Part shown: positions 23,346-35,900 of the stretch, piece after piece
Position numbering within the stretch: position 1 is the first letter of the stretch
Layout of the letters: every line of letters begins with the position of its first letter
NCBI GenBank assembly: GCA_903813345.2
Contig: CAIIXF020000001.1
Coordinates: forward strand, 29,069,915 to 29,129,914
Source of the DNA: Owenia fusiformis
Taxonomy: Eukaryota; Annelida; Polychaeta; Sabellida; Oweniidae
Length of the DNA stretch: 60,000 nt
Direction: 5' to 3'
Translations under genes and position numbers: made by a program
The notes under the pieces: model-generated
The model's input: the letters and a program-made list of their open reading frames with translations, nothing else
Databases searched by the model: none
What the model was told of the DNA's origin: nothing

Positions 23346-25790
23346 ATCTTTCCATGGATATCCAAATATTGGTCTGAATTTATGTGTGTAAGGATTGTAT
23401 GCCTCTCTGTTGCTCTTAATCAAAACATGTGGGGCTGAGAAGGATTGGAAGCCATTATTCAAACTTAATACTCCGTTGCCTGGCATAGACCAATTTTGTC
23501 TATAGATTTTAGATTTTGGGAGAAAATCCAAAATGGTTGCCTTGAAATTTAGCCAGTATGTCTAAAATAAAATTATGTCTAAATTTCAATACAAAGAGAC
23601 ATCTCTGATAATTTCTAGCAACAAATTGCAAACTGATCACAATATTAGCGTCCAATGCTGCCTCATGCCTCTCAATGGCCACGTCCATGTATTACTGATA
23701 TGTATACATTACAATACATGTAGTACTCGCCACCATTAGTGTGGTTGGTGTTTAGTGGTTGGCGTTCTGGGTCTGTAACAAATGGCAGGTGGTGATATTT
23801 TGTATGTTAATTCCTTGTTAATGTGTAAAATAAAAACGGTAACAGAATACAGTATTTATTTTTCATTTTTGTGTGGCCACCCTGTACTGCAACAAAGATG
23901 CAGAGGAAATTATTCAATATATACTATAACATAAGACTTTATATTCACTAAAATGTTTATATATATTGGTCTTAAAGGATTGACACATCATAATATTTAC
24001 ATAAATCAGATCAGAATGATATAAATACATGCCAGACTTTTTAGTAATCATACATGTTCTGTGCAAATCTATACAATGTAATGGAGATATCATTCTGGAC
24101 TGAATAATACATACATATGCTTCAACTATTTTAATGGTTATTTGTGTACTAAGCATATTTACTGTGGTTCCTTATGGCAATTATAAGGTCTTTGATTTGG
24201 ATGATGCCAAGTGAGGGTTTGTCACATAATGTATTAGACATATGTCTCAAGTTTTGATATATTCAATTCATCGGATGCTATTTAGAGTGACATCATGGTA
24301 AGGTTAGGCTAATACAGTTCATCCAATGATGCCTGAGACAACATTGTATTGACGTATTTATATGCTTCTCTAGAGCCTTGTGTTGAAAAATAGTTATGAC
24401 ATAGTAATGTACATCATTTTATAATAAATTGGACAATGTATCATTTGTTGCCATGGGATGACGTCCAAGCATTCATTCTGTGCAATTTGCATTTGCAAAC
24501 AGTAAACATTTAATAGTTCATCTTATATTTTAATAGTTCATCTTATATTAAAACTCCAAGTACATAGAATTATATTCATTATTTAAGTTCCTTTGTGCTG
24601 TGTAGGCTTAGAGAGAAGCTATAGTTTGGTTCCTTGGTTGATGCCTCAAGATGATCTTAGCTATATGGCCTATGTTCTCATGTAGAGATATATAGTTCAT
24701 CAATCACTGCTTGGAATAATTGCTTTAAAGTTCATTATTTCCTGCTGGAGGTTCTTGCCTAATATGGCTATGTTATCATAGCAAAGTATGTCAACAATGA
24801 TAGTCCAATGGTTTCCTTTTATGAAATTGTTTACCAACAAAATAATAATACATATGGATGTCCTATAACAAATATTATTCAATTATTTGTCTATTAATAT
24901 GCATATGATACAATTTTAATAATACAACATTTGCCATGTTACATCATATCCAAAATAAAGATAGTAGCTGTCCAGCATAACATATATTTATACAAATGTG
25001 CAGCTGGAGACAACCAACATCTGTTGCATAATCCCACACCATCAGTCAAAATTGCTTCAGAGTATAATATATTTATATTTACAGTTGCATATCACAAAAT
25101 TCATTTTCATTTCAATTGCTGTAGAAACTAACAGCTATATGTTACATTCAAATGCTTGTCAGATGTGACATACTATGAAGTAAAAATTGCAACCTCAAAG
25201 CATAATAAAACTAAAACTGGATACAATAGTTGTGACATATAATAACATAGTTATAGACATGGCCATAAACAAAAAATTAAATACTGAATGTCACAGTATG
25301 GCAGTGTAACACAAAAGTGTACATCACAGTATGGCAGTGTAATACAAAAGAGCAAGGGTCCAGTTAAATACAAGTTGTCATCTAAAGGAAGGAACAGGTG
25401 TCATTACATTATAAACAATTATATTATTTTAATAAATGGAAAGCAATAATATTTACATGATCACATACCATGAAATAGAGATTTCAATATCAGAGTATAA
25501 TACAATTTAGGACACCTATCAACAATTTTCACAAGGTAAAAAACATGAAGTAGCATAGTTGTATAATAGCAAGATGAAATTTTGACTATCCAGAAAGGAA
25601 CTATGCAGACTTGACACATTGTCATAGAAAAACATCAAGTAGCAAATGCAACTTAGTACAGTTATATCATACAAAGATGGCACAAAACCATGACATAACA
25701 ATTAATTACATTAAACATTAGCATAATATACTTGTATTATAGAAAGGTGCAACTGAAGACAACTAGTAGTTGTCACAGTATCAACACTAT
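23346..25790. other. No gene recognised
   Basis: AT-rich intergenic sequence. Open frames of 60-80 codons are present on both strands but none has splice signals or a recognisable domain. A short direct repeat (cacagtatggcagtgtaa) occurs at about 25290 and 25325. Confidence 0.5.
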
Positions 25791-25794
25791 AAAC

Positions 25795-26840
25795 TGGATT
25801 ATGTCTGTAATGTGTATGTGCATGTCTTGATTTAAGTAATAAAGTTGAAGTTGTAAACAACATAATTCACTAAACAGACAATCCAAGACATCGTGGCAAA
25901 GAAAGTGGGTATCAGTATCAACACGATGAATTGGATGATGTCTGTAATGTGTATGTCTATATTGTGTGATACATCAAAATTCACAAAACAGACAATCCAA
26001 GATCTTGACAAAGGAAGTGGTTGTCAGTAGCAACACCATGAATTGGTGTTGCATGTTCATGCCTTCAATAAACTTGAAAATATGGACATTATAATTCACA
26101 AAACAGACAATCCAAGACATATTCACAAATGAAGTGGTTGTCAGTATCAACACCATGAATTGGATTATGTCTGTAATATGCATGCTCATATCTTCAATAA
26201 AGTTGAAGATGTGAAGCATCATAATTCACAAAACAGACAATCCAAGACATATTCAGAAATAAAGTGGTTGTCAGTATCAACACCATGAATTGGATTATGT
26301 CTGTAATGTGCATGTTCATATCTTCAATAAACTTGAAGATGTGAAGCATCATTATTCACAAAACAGACAATCCAATACATATTCACAAATGAAGTGGTTG
26401 TCAGTAGCAACACCATGAATTGGATTATGTCTGTAATGTGCATGCTCATATCTTCAATAAACTTGAAGAAGTGAAGCATCATAAATCACAAAACAGACAA
26501 TCCAATACATATTCACAAATGAAGTGGTTGTCAGTAGCAACACCATGAATTGGATTATGTCTGTAATGTGCATGCTCATATCTTCAATAAACTTGAAGAT
26601 GTGAAGCATCATAATTCACAAAACAGACAATCCAAGACATATTCACAAATGAAGTGGTTGTCAGTAGCAACACCATGAATTGGATTATGTCTGTAATGTG
26701 CATGCTCATATCTTCAATAAACTTGAAGATGTGAAGTATCATTATTCACAAACAGACAATCCAAGACATCTTGACAAAGGAAGTGGTTGTCAGTATCAAC
26801 ACCATGAATTGGATTGTGTCTGTAATGTGCATGCTCATAT
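25795..26840. repeat. Satellite with period of about 130 bp, about 8 copies
   Basis: The anchor cagacaatccaa recurs at about 25875, 25990, 26104, 26235, 26365, 26496, 26626 and 26753. The first intervals are about 115 bp, later ones 127-131. Units also share gtggttgtcagtagcaacac and atgaattggattatgtctg. The array ends against the dispersed repeat copy 2. Confidence 0.9.
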
Positions 26841-28817
26841 TTATTATTATTAGACTCCAGATGTCAATCTGGAGTCTATTGTTTTTGCCAGTATTCTTCT
26901 TATTATTCTTATTCTTATTATTCTTTAGGAGTTTTTTCAATAACTATGAGGTATCCAGTAAGGACCATAATACAGTTTATTCAGGTTCAGTATCTAGTTG
27001 GTGGGAAATTGGGTCAATTTTTTATCTAGGTCAAGGGTCAAGAACTAGGTCAAATCCAGTACTTTGTCACTTTTTTCGATTTTCTCGGTCGTCCTTCAAT
27101 ATTTTGGATCCGGGTTTTTTTCATTGTGTTCCTCATAGAAAAGTAGAAAATCTAGGGTCGATTTAGTTTTTTGGTATCTCAAACCGATTTCGAGATATCA
27201 GTGTCCGAAAACGAGGTCCAAAAAAAAGTTCTCCGAATCCAATGTCCAGGATATCAGTCGTATAGGAAATTTTCTCAGGATTCCGAATCTGAAAACCAAA
27301 TTTCGATCTGACTTCCGGTTCAGAAGTTATGGCGTTTTGAAAATTCAAAAATCGCTAAATTTGGTGCCCCATGTTAATTCAATGGGAAAAAATATTTTTT
27401 TGAAGTGTAAAATACGAGATATAGACTAAGCACAGCTAAACATAATGGAAGCCCATAGAAGAAAGGGACCTCAAAACCTTCTTTTCATAAAAATTTGGAC
27501 ACCAAAATGCCTAGGTCAAAATCTAGGTCAAATTCAAAGTTTTTCCTTATTTTTGCGATTCTGACACTACAGATTAATTATATTCTTCGAAATTTTGTAT
27601 ACATGTAGCCAAGAGTGTGCTAATAGTGTTAGCCTTTTGCCGTCAGAAAGTATTTTGACCCACTTTTGAGATATGGTGTCCGAAAAGTAGGTCAAAATAA
27701 AAAATTCTCCAAATTTAACGTTTGAGTTATGAATTAAGTATAGAATTTTCTCAGGAATCCGAATCTGCAAACCAAATTTCGATCCGACTTCCGGTTCGGA
27801 AGTTATGACATTTTGAAAGCTCAAAAATCGCTAAATTTGGTGCCCCATGTTATGTCAATGGGATAAAAGATTTTTTTGAAGTGTAAAATACGAGATATAG
27901 ACTAAGTACAGCTTAAAATAATGAAAGCCTATGAAAGAAGGGGACCTCGAAGGCTACCCAACTTCAAAATTTGGACACCAAAATCCCTAGGTCAAAATCT
28001 AGGTCAAATTCATAGTTTTTCCTTATTTTTGCGATTCTGACACTATATTTAAATGATTTGCTTCAAAATTTTGTATACAGGTAGGAAAGAGTGTGCTAAT
28101 AGTGTTAGCCTTTTGCCGTCAGAAAGTATTTCGACCCACTTTTAAGATATGGTGTCCGAAAAGTTGGTAAAAAAAAAAGTTCTCCAAATTTAACATATGA
28201 GTTATGAATTAAGGGTAGAATTTTCTCAGGAATTCGAGTCTGCAAACCAAATTTCGATCCGACTTCCGGTTCCGAAGTAATGGCGTGTCCAAAAAGTAGG
28301 TCAAAATAAAAATTCGCCAAATTTAACGTATGAGTTATGAATTAGGGGTAGAATTTTGTCAGGAATCCGAAACTTTAAATCAAATTTAGATCCGACTTCC
28401 GGTTCGGAAGTTATGGCGTTTTGAAATTTCGGAAAATCGATCTGATGGCATCCTGATAGAAAGTCAAGAGTAGAGAAGAAAATATTGAAAAATTCATCCA
28501 TCCTTCCTATCTGATCCTATCCTATCCTTCCTATCTATCCTTCCTTCGTATCCTTTCCTTCCTATCCTCTCCTATCATATCCTTTCTTCATATTCTGTTC
28601 TATCCTATTCTTCTTTCTTATTCTATCCTATCGTTCCTTCCCATTCTATCCTATCCTACCTTCCTATTTTATCCATCCATCTTATTCTGGATGACTCAGC
28701 TTATTCTGGATGACTCGGCTTATTTTAGATGACTGGGCTTAAAAAAGTCTAGATCTGGAGTCTGAAATTGAACTTCGTTCAATTTCCAAAGTCTAGTTAT
28801 TATTATTATTATTATTA
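26841..28817. repeat. Dispersed hairpin-rich repeat, copy 2
   Basis: Starts ttattattattagactccag, contains four imperfect internal units around tttcgatccgacttccggtt (about 27300, 27778, 28252 and 28388, some diverged), then TATCC satellite, and ends tccaaagtctagttattatt. The terminal (TTA)n and a closing gatctggagtctgaa look like true element ends. Neither copy has an intact coding frame. Confidence 0.7.
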
Positions 28818-28818
28818 G

Positions 28819-29395
28819 GAGGCCCCCGAGTTTTATTCTGTCTATCAGATAAGTTTATAGACAATTATAAGATGTACATTATTTAATAATTGAACATAGC
28901 AACTCAACGGAGTAGCAAGTCCCACTAAACAGAACTTTTTTCATCAAACTACTCATAATTTTATTCATTTCATAATTGTAACAAGGCATGTGCAAACTTT
29001 ATTTCATGAAAAATAAAGATGATTACCAGTTTACTACAATCTCTCATTTTTCTATAAATGTGATAAAACCATATTTATTATTTGGGAGATTTGAAAAAAT
29101 TTTCTCCATTTTTACTCTTTACATCTAAATAACTTCACCAATTTATTACATATCACAGATATTTTGGGAGATATTATATTTGAGATCATAATGAACCCAT
29201 AGCTACGTCAATTTTACATGTTGCTTGCAATTTTATCACCCACTATAAATTTGAGTTTTCCTTTAAGTATACCATAGGACATCCCCTGGTAACTGAAATT
29301 GCATCCATCTTTGACAAAAAATATATTTTTAATACACATATTCAAAGGATTATATCACAGCTTTACGCTTGGCATTTGTTTACTATTCATACTAT
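28819..29395 (-). other. Probable 3' UTR and polyadenylation region of the receptor gene
   Basis: AT-rich, no coding features. Several AATAAA signals on the minus strand are possible (plus-strand tttatt near 28960, 28998 and 29070), downstream of the stop at 29396. Which is used cannot be told from sequence. The stretch ends against a dispersed repeat whose (TTA)n tail is at about 28798-28817. Confidence 0.4.
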
Positions 29396-29905
29396 TCATA
29401 TGCTAGTAGCTGATATAGTAGTTGGAACATTTGGAGAAGGCTCAATGACCAACTCTCTAGGAATTCCACTTGAGCCAGCACTAGTCCCTGGTGATGACTG
29501 AATCCCACTTCCACTCGTTCCAGAACTATTTCCAGAGTTTCCTTTTCCAAATTTTGAATAGTGCTTTACTGGCTGACTGGATGGGTTGCTTGATAAATTA
29601 CTTGACAGCTGGCTCTCTTCATTAAAGCCAAGTTCATTGCTAACCTCTGGAGATATATAGTTACTTCTTGGTACCTTTCCCTCATATTTCATCACATAGT
29701 TATCTCTGGGCACTTGGGTTGGTGATGCACTAGATGTCACAGACATGATAGATGACCCCGACTCTGTTTCACATGAAATTCCACTCACAGTCCCATTAGC
29801 TTCAGGAACTGTATTGAGACTATGGCTAAAGCCATTATTCAAATGAGTCCCACCATTTGCCACAATCCCACTGTCTTCGCTGGTTTGTCTTTTAACAGAG
29901 CCCAC
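29396..29905 (-). CDS. Receptor exon 16: C-terminal signalling tail and stop
   Basis: Acceptor ttctgttcatag|GTGGGC; the frame runs 169 codons to TGA at 29398-29396. The sequence is rich in Ser, Gly, Asn and Thr, with low-complexity Ser-Gly stretches near the end. Four tyrosines: Y809 (NYVMK), Y813 (KYEGK), Y822 (NYISPE) and Y855 (HYSKFG). The two N-Y sites follow a duplicated V-P-R-x-N-Y motif, likely docking sites for SH2 proteins. No YxxQ (STAT3) motif occurs. An EDSGI followed by GSSIMS recalls the Ser-rich SSGIGGSSCMS of gp130, which is weak evidence for shared ancestry. Confidence 0.9.
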   Translation of the reverse strand: MGSVKRQTSEDSGIVANGGTHLNNGFSHSLNTVPEANGTVSGISCETESGSSIMSVTSSASPTQVPRDNYVMKYEGKVPRSNYISPEVSNELGFNEESQLSSNLSSNPSSQPVKHYSKFGKGNSGNSSGTSGSGIQSSPGTSAGSSGIPRELVIEPSPNVPTTISATSI

Positions 29906-32900
29906 CTATGAACAGAAACCATTTATTATATGTTATGAGATAGTCATTATTGGTGACACTCGATATAGTCAATGATTTTTCTGATCACCGTTAAAAGATC
30001 CAAAATGGGAAGCCATGTGCAGCTTTAAATTCAAGGTACAAGAATTTAGGTTTTTGTTACTGATTCTAATATGATAAACAAAGGAAGTGCATAATCAATT
30101 AAGGAGTCATATATAGGCCTATCCATTTATAGACACTTCAAGACTAAAACATGAATCTCTAATAGATAATAACCATAATATATATATATAGAGAGAGAGA
30201 TAAATAGATGCCATTGATGGTTTTTATCATGCTAGAATAGCATTATATAATACAACACTTTATTTCTTGATTTACCAAATATTTCTACTAGGATAAATGT
30301 TAAACTATCAGACTATTGCCATGCAATTCTTGTGAATAATTGTGCACACACTTACATATGAAGTTCAATAGGAAAATCAAGGCAAACAATTGTAATAGTC
30401 TGGGTAATTTCTAGACTATTTGCCAATTTATATGACACAACATAGAACTTCAATATCTAAATCTGAATACAAGAGCCAGGATTTATGAAAATGTATTCAA
30501 TATCTTTTATACATACAGGGGATAAAAAGTCATCAGTCTGTCCACTACTAATATTCTCTAGACAGAAAGGTGTCCCACTGTTGGTAGATTCTGGATCAGT
30601 GTATCCATCTTGAGGTTGTCTACCTGAACCCCCGAAATGCTACAATAAACCACAATGGATCAGTTAGTAATATAACATGTTCATAATATAACATGTTATT
30701 CTACATTTTATTTGTACCATATTTTATCTAATAATACATTCATAACAATTTCCTGATAAAATCACCAACATAAGGTTTTTGGTTAATAGTTTTAGAAAAA
30801 TGATATTATATAATTTGAAACTTGTTGGCAGTATAACAATCAATATCGGGTGTCTACAAAACAAAGACGTAAGACCTAAGACCTACAAAACTAAGACCCC
30901 CCACGTTATAAAACTAAGACCCTGTTATAAAACTAAGACCCCCCACGTTATAAAACTAAGACCCTGTTATAAAACTAAGACCCCCCACGTTATAAAACTA
31001 AGACCCTGTTATAAAACTTAGACCCCCCACATAATAAAACTAAGACCCTGTTATAAAACTAAGATCCCCCACATTATAAAACTAAGACCCTGTTATAAAA
31101 CTAAGACCCCCCACGTTATAAAACTAAGACCCTGTTATAAAACTAAGACCCCCCACGTTATAAAACTAAGACCCTGTTATAAAACTAAGACCCCCCACGT
31201 AATAAAACTAAGACCCTGTTATAAAACTAAGACCCCCACGTTATAAAACTAAGACCCTGTTATTAAACTAAGACCCCCCACGTTATAAAACTAAGACCCC
31301 CCACGTTATAAAACTAAGACCCTGTTATAAAACTAAGACCCCCCACATAATAAAACTAAGACCCTGTTATAAAACTAAGACCCCCCACGTCATAAAACTA
31401 AGACCCTGTTATAAAACTAAGACCCCCCACGTTATAAAACTAAGACCCTGTTATAAAACTAAGACCCCCCACATAATAAAACTAAGACCCTGTTATAAAA
31501 CTAAGATCCCCCACATTATAAAACTAAGACCCTGTTATAAAACTAAGACCCCCCACGTTATAAAACTAAGACCCTGTTATAAAACTAAACCCCCCACGTT
31601 ATAAAACTAAGACCCTGTTATAAAACTAAGACCCCCCACGTTATAAAACTAAGACCCTGTTATAAAACTAAGACCCCCCACGTAATAAAACTAAGACCCT
31701 GTTATAAAACTAAGACCCCCCACGTTATAAAACTAAGACCCTGTTATAAAACTAAGACCCCCCACGTAATAAAACTAAGACCCTGTTATAAAACTAAGAC
31801 CCCCACGTTATAAAACTAAGACCCTGTTATAAAACTAAGACCCCCCACGTAATAAAACTAAGACCCTGTTATAAAACTAAGACCCCCACGTTATAAAACT
31901 AAGACCCTGTTATAAAACTAAGACCCCCCACGTTATAAAACTAAGACCCCCCACGTTATAAAACTAAGACCCCCCACGTTATAAAACTAAGACCCCCCAC
32001 GTTATAAAACTAAGACCCTGTTATAAAACTAAGACCCCCCACGTTATAAAACTAAGACCCCCCACGTTATAAAACTAAGACCCTGTTATAAAACTAAGAC
32101 CCCCCACGTTATAAAACTAAGACCCTGTTATAAAACTAAGACCCCCCACGTAATAAAACTAAGACCCTGTTATAAAACTAAGACCCCCCAAGTTATAAAA
32201 CTTAGACCCTATTATAAAACTAAGACCCCCCACGTTATAAAACTAAGACCCTGTTATAAAACTAAGACCCCCCACGTTATAAAACTAAGACCCTGTTATA
32301 AAACTAAGACCCCCCACGTTATAAAACTAAGACCCTGTTATAAAACTAAGACCCCCCACGTTATAAAACTAAGACCCCCCACGTTATAAAACTAAGACCC
32401 TGTTATAAAACTAAGACCCCCACGTTATAAAACTAAGACCCTGTTATAAAACTAAGACCCCCCACGTTATAAAACTAAGACCCTGTTATAAGAATCAGTC
32501 ACCGTGCCTTGCTCTGCTCGCCACAAGGTAGTCTTGCCTCTGGGCCTTGTGTTCCCTAGTAACATACAGATTCTACAAAAGATAGTCTTGCTTCTGGTCC
32601 TTGTGTTCCCTTCTAATATACAGATTCTCCCCACTAACATAAAGATTCTACAAAAGGTAGTCTTGCTTCTGGTCCTTGTGTTCCCTTCTAATATACAGAT
32701 TCTCCCCACTAACATAAAGATTCTACAAAAGGTAGTCTTGCTTCTGGTCCTTGTGTTCCCTTCTAATATACAGATTCTCCCCACTAACATAAAGATTCTA
32801 CACATGGTAGTCTTGCCTCTGGCCCTTGTTTACCCTAAAAAATTCTCCATCTAAAATGTCACTCGACTTTTTGGCAATTAAAAGTCCCTGCCTGCATTTA

Positions 32901-35900
32901 GTAGTCATATATTGTCATGTGCATTATTTTGAAACCATATCCTAATTATTTCACAAACCCTTTTTTTGATTCTGCCATAGTTTCCAATTTGTAAACAGCA
33001 TTTAGCCTTTTTAATTGGGAACTTTTTTGAAATTTCCAAAATGGCTGCCATGTGATTCCAGAATTAACATGAGTGTGACGTGACATCACAGTTGCTCGTT
33101 CCTAGGTAACAACAAGATCACAATTGCTCGTTTCTAGATAGCAACAAGATTTTTGATAAAATGGCACAGAATTACCCTGATTAACACCCTTAAAATCCGA
33201 TTTTCAAAGAATATATTTGGAGAAACAATAAAAGGTAAGTGGAATAAATTAGAAGATGGTTTCAAGTTACCACAGAAGTCAATTTGAAACTCAAGAATGC
33301 TTTCTTTGACTCATAATTACAAAAAAGTCGAGTGACATTTTAGATGGAGAATTTCTTAGTAACATACACATATGGTAGTCTTGCCACTGACCCTTGTTTT
33401 CCCTAGTAACATGGTGGTTCAAGATTTCAGACCCATCTTTCTCACATAGATTGCTGAACTTATTTCAGTTAAGAATTCCTAATAGAATTAAGAATTAATA
33501 GCTGAAACTGTTCTGTTTGTCCTAGCAAACAATATCCCAATATGCATTTGAAATTCATTTTTGTCTATATGTGTTGACAGTCTGTGATGTCATCATCAAT
33601 CATCACAATGGGAATTAGGTGAATTCTATCTGTGACAGTGAGATTATCTATGATGTCACATAGTAGTTTGATTTCTAAGAAATGTGGCAGAGTTCTATCT
33701 ATGACAGAGATGCTTTGTGATGTCATCATGAATTATCTTGTTTCCATTGTGATGATTGATGATGTCATCAGAGTACTTTGTGATGTCATCGTGAATTACC
33801 TCATTTCTATTGTGATGATTGATGATGACATCACAGACTGTCAACAAATAGACAGAAGAAGTTGAACTACAAGTTGGAAAATTGTTTGCTAGGGCAAAAC
33901 AACTCAGTTTCAGCTAATAATTCTTAATTCTATTAGGAATTCTTAACTAACAATGGTTCAGCAATCTGTGCCAGAATGATGGGTCTTAAATCTTGAACTA
34001 CCATTAAACATCACTTCCAAAACAATACCAGCATAAAATGGAGTATCTCTTTTTATGCTCAGCATAAAATGGGACATCACTTTTTATGCCAGCATAAAAT
34101 GGGATATCACTTTTTATGCCAGCATAAAATGGGATATCACTTTTTATGCCAGCATAAAATGGGACATCACTTTTTATGCCGGGCATAAAAAGTGATATCA
34201 AAAAATTACTTTTTTTAAAAATCAACAAATCCGGGTATTTGTTACAGTCCATTTTTATATAATCCGCTGTTGTATGTTACTGGGGAACACAAGGCCCAGA
34301 GGCAAGACTACCTTGTGGCGAGCAGTGCAAGGCACGGTGACTGATTCTAATAGCAGGGTCTTAGTTTTATAACGTGGGAGGTCTTAGTTTTATAACGTGG
34401 GGGGTCTTAGTTTTATAACAGGGTCTTAGTTTTATAACATGGGGGGTCTTAGTTTTATAACGTGGGGGGTCTTAGTTTTATAACAGGGTCTTAGTTTTAT
34501 AACGTGGGGGGTCTTAGTTTTATAACAGGGTCTTAGTTTTATAACGTGGGGGGTCTTAGTTTTATAACAGGGTCTTAGTTTTATAACGTGGGGGGTCTTA
34601 GTTTTACAACAGGGTCTTAGTTTTATAGCGTGGGGGGTCTTAGTTTTATAACAGGGTCTTAGTTTTATAACGTGGGGGGTCTTAGTTTTATAACAGGGTC
34701 TTAGTTTTATAACGTGGGGGGTCTTAGTTTTATAACAGGGTCTTAGTTTTATAACGTGGGGGGTCTTAGTTTTATAACAGGGTCTTAGTTTTATAACGTG
34801 GGGGGTCTTAGTTTTATAACAGGGTCTTAGTTTTATAACGTGGGGGGTCTTAGTTTTACAACAGGGTCTTAGTTTTATAGCGTGGGGGGTCTTAGTTTTA
34901 TAACAGGGTCTTAGTTTTATAACGTGGGGGGTCTTAGTTTTATAACAGGGTCTTAGTTTTATAACGTGGGGGGTCTTAGTTTTATAACAGGGTCTTAGTT
35001 TTATAATGTGGGGGGTCTTAGTTTTATAACAGGGTCTTAGTTTTATAACGTGGGGGGTCTTAGTTTTATAACAGGGTCTTAGTTTTATAACGTGGGGGGT
35101 CTTAGTTTTATAACAGGGTCTTAGTTTTATAACGTGGGGGGTCTTAGTTTTATAACAGGGTCTTAGTTTTATAACGTGGGGGTCTTAGTTTTATAACAGG
35201 GTCTTAGTTTTATTACATGGGGGGTCTTAGTTTTATAACAGGGTCTTAGTTTTATAACGTGGGGGGTCTTAGTTTTGTAGGTCTTAGGTCTTTGTTTTGT
35301 AGACACCCAATCAATATCAACAATATCAGCATGATTGAGTGGGGCCTTCCTGATCAGTGATTATAAGCCTATAAAATATTTTTTTATTTGAAGATAATCA
35401 AAGCTGGTAAACAGGCATTCAAGTTTTAGCAAAAAATTCATATAAAATATCATCAGGAGGGAAAAAATCTCTTGTTGTTCCCCTACATTTTCTACAGTTA
35501 TAGTAAAAATCTCAATGGCCATTTTGAATTTGGATTCTCTTAGACAGACACTGTTAACCTCATAAAGCAGGTTTATCTTAACTTTGACTCAAATGTAGGG
35601 GAGTCTTTTATTTCATCCAAAAAATAAGTTGTTTTTTGAGTAGTGAAAACACATTCTGGAACAAATGTTCTTTCATACTCCCAGAAAATTAATCAAGGCA
35701 TTAACACGACAAAATGTCACCACCTAGTTGCTCACCATATCATTAGTTCAATCTTAAGTCAGATTTGAATTTCTGTAAACAATTTAAAAAAGACCTTTTT
35801 TGACCCTGAGAAGGTCGTAGAAGATGAAATCTCAAATCTTAAGTCAGATTTGAACTTCTGAGAACTTGTAGATGATTTTGAAAAAAGATAGTCAATTTGA

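Larger units (their letters stand above)
30848..35308. mobile_element. Giant foldback element, 4461 bp, with minisatellite arms and 10-bp target duplication
   Basis: Ends GGGTGTCTACAAAACAAAG and its inverse at 35290-35308. Flanks are a perfect 10-bp direct repeat aatcaatatc (30838-30847 and 35309-35318). Both arms are tandem arrays of a 42-bp unit in opposite orientation. Inside lie further inverted layers: agaatcagtcaccgtgcc (32491) with its inverse at about 34330-34350, gaattcctaatagaattaag (about 33473) with its inverse at about 33925, and gacagtctgtgatgtcatc (about 33578) with its inverse at about 33830. It sits in the intron between exons 14 and 15 of the receptor. The long GG-ended inverted repeat and 10-bp duplication suggest Mutator-like mobilisation. 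No transposase. Confidence 0.88.

Noticed and set aside
21457-23438. Several long plus-strand frames (75-139 aa)
   Set aside because: All lie in TATCC satellite or GGTC/AGTC-rich sequence and have repetitive composition.
30890-32490. CRISPR-like array of regular repeats
   Set aside because: There are no unique spacers, the unit is a 42-bp tandem minisatellite, and the context is an animal intron.
32467-32854. Open frames of about 112 aa on both strands
   Set aside because: They come from a 76-bp tandem repeat whose length is close to a multiple of three; the protein is the same unit repeated.
30890-35275. Interstitial telomere repeats
   Set aside because: The unit has actaagaccc, not ccctaa/ttaggg, and its ends and target duplication mark a foldback element.
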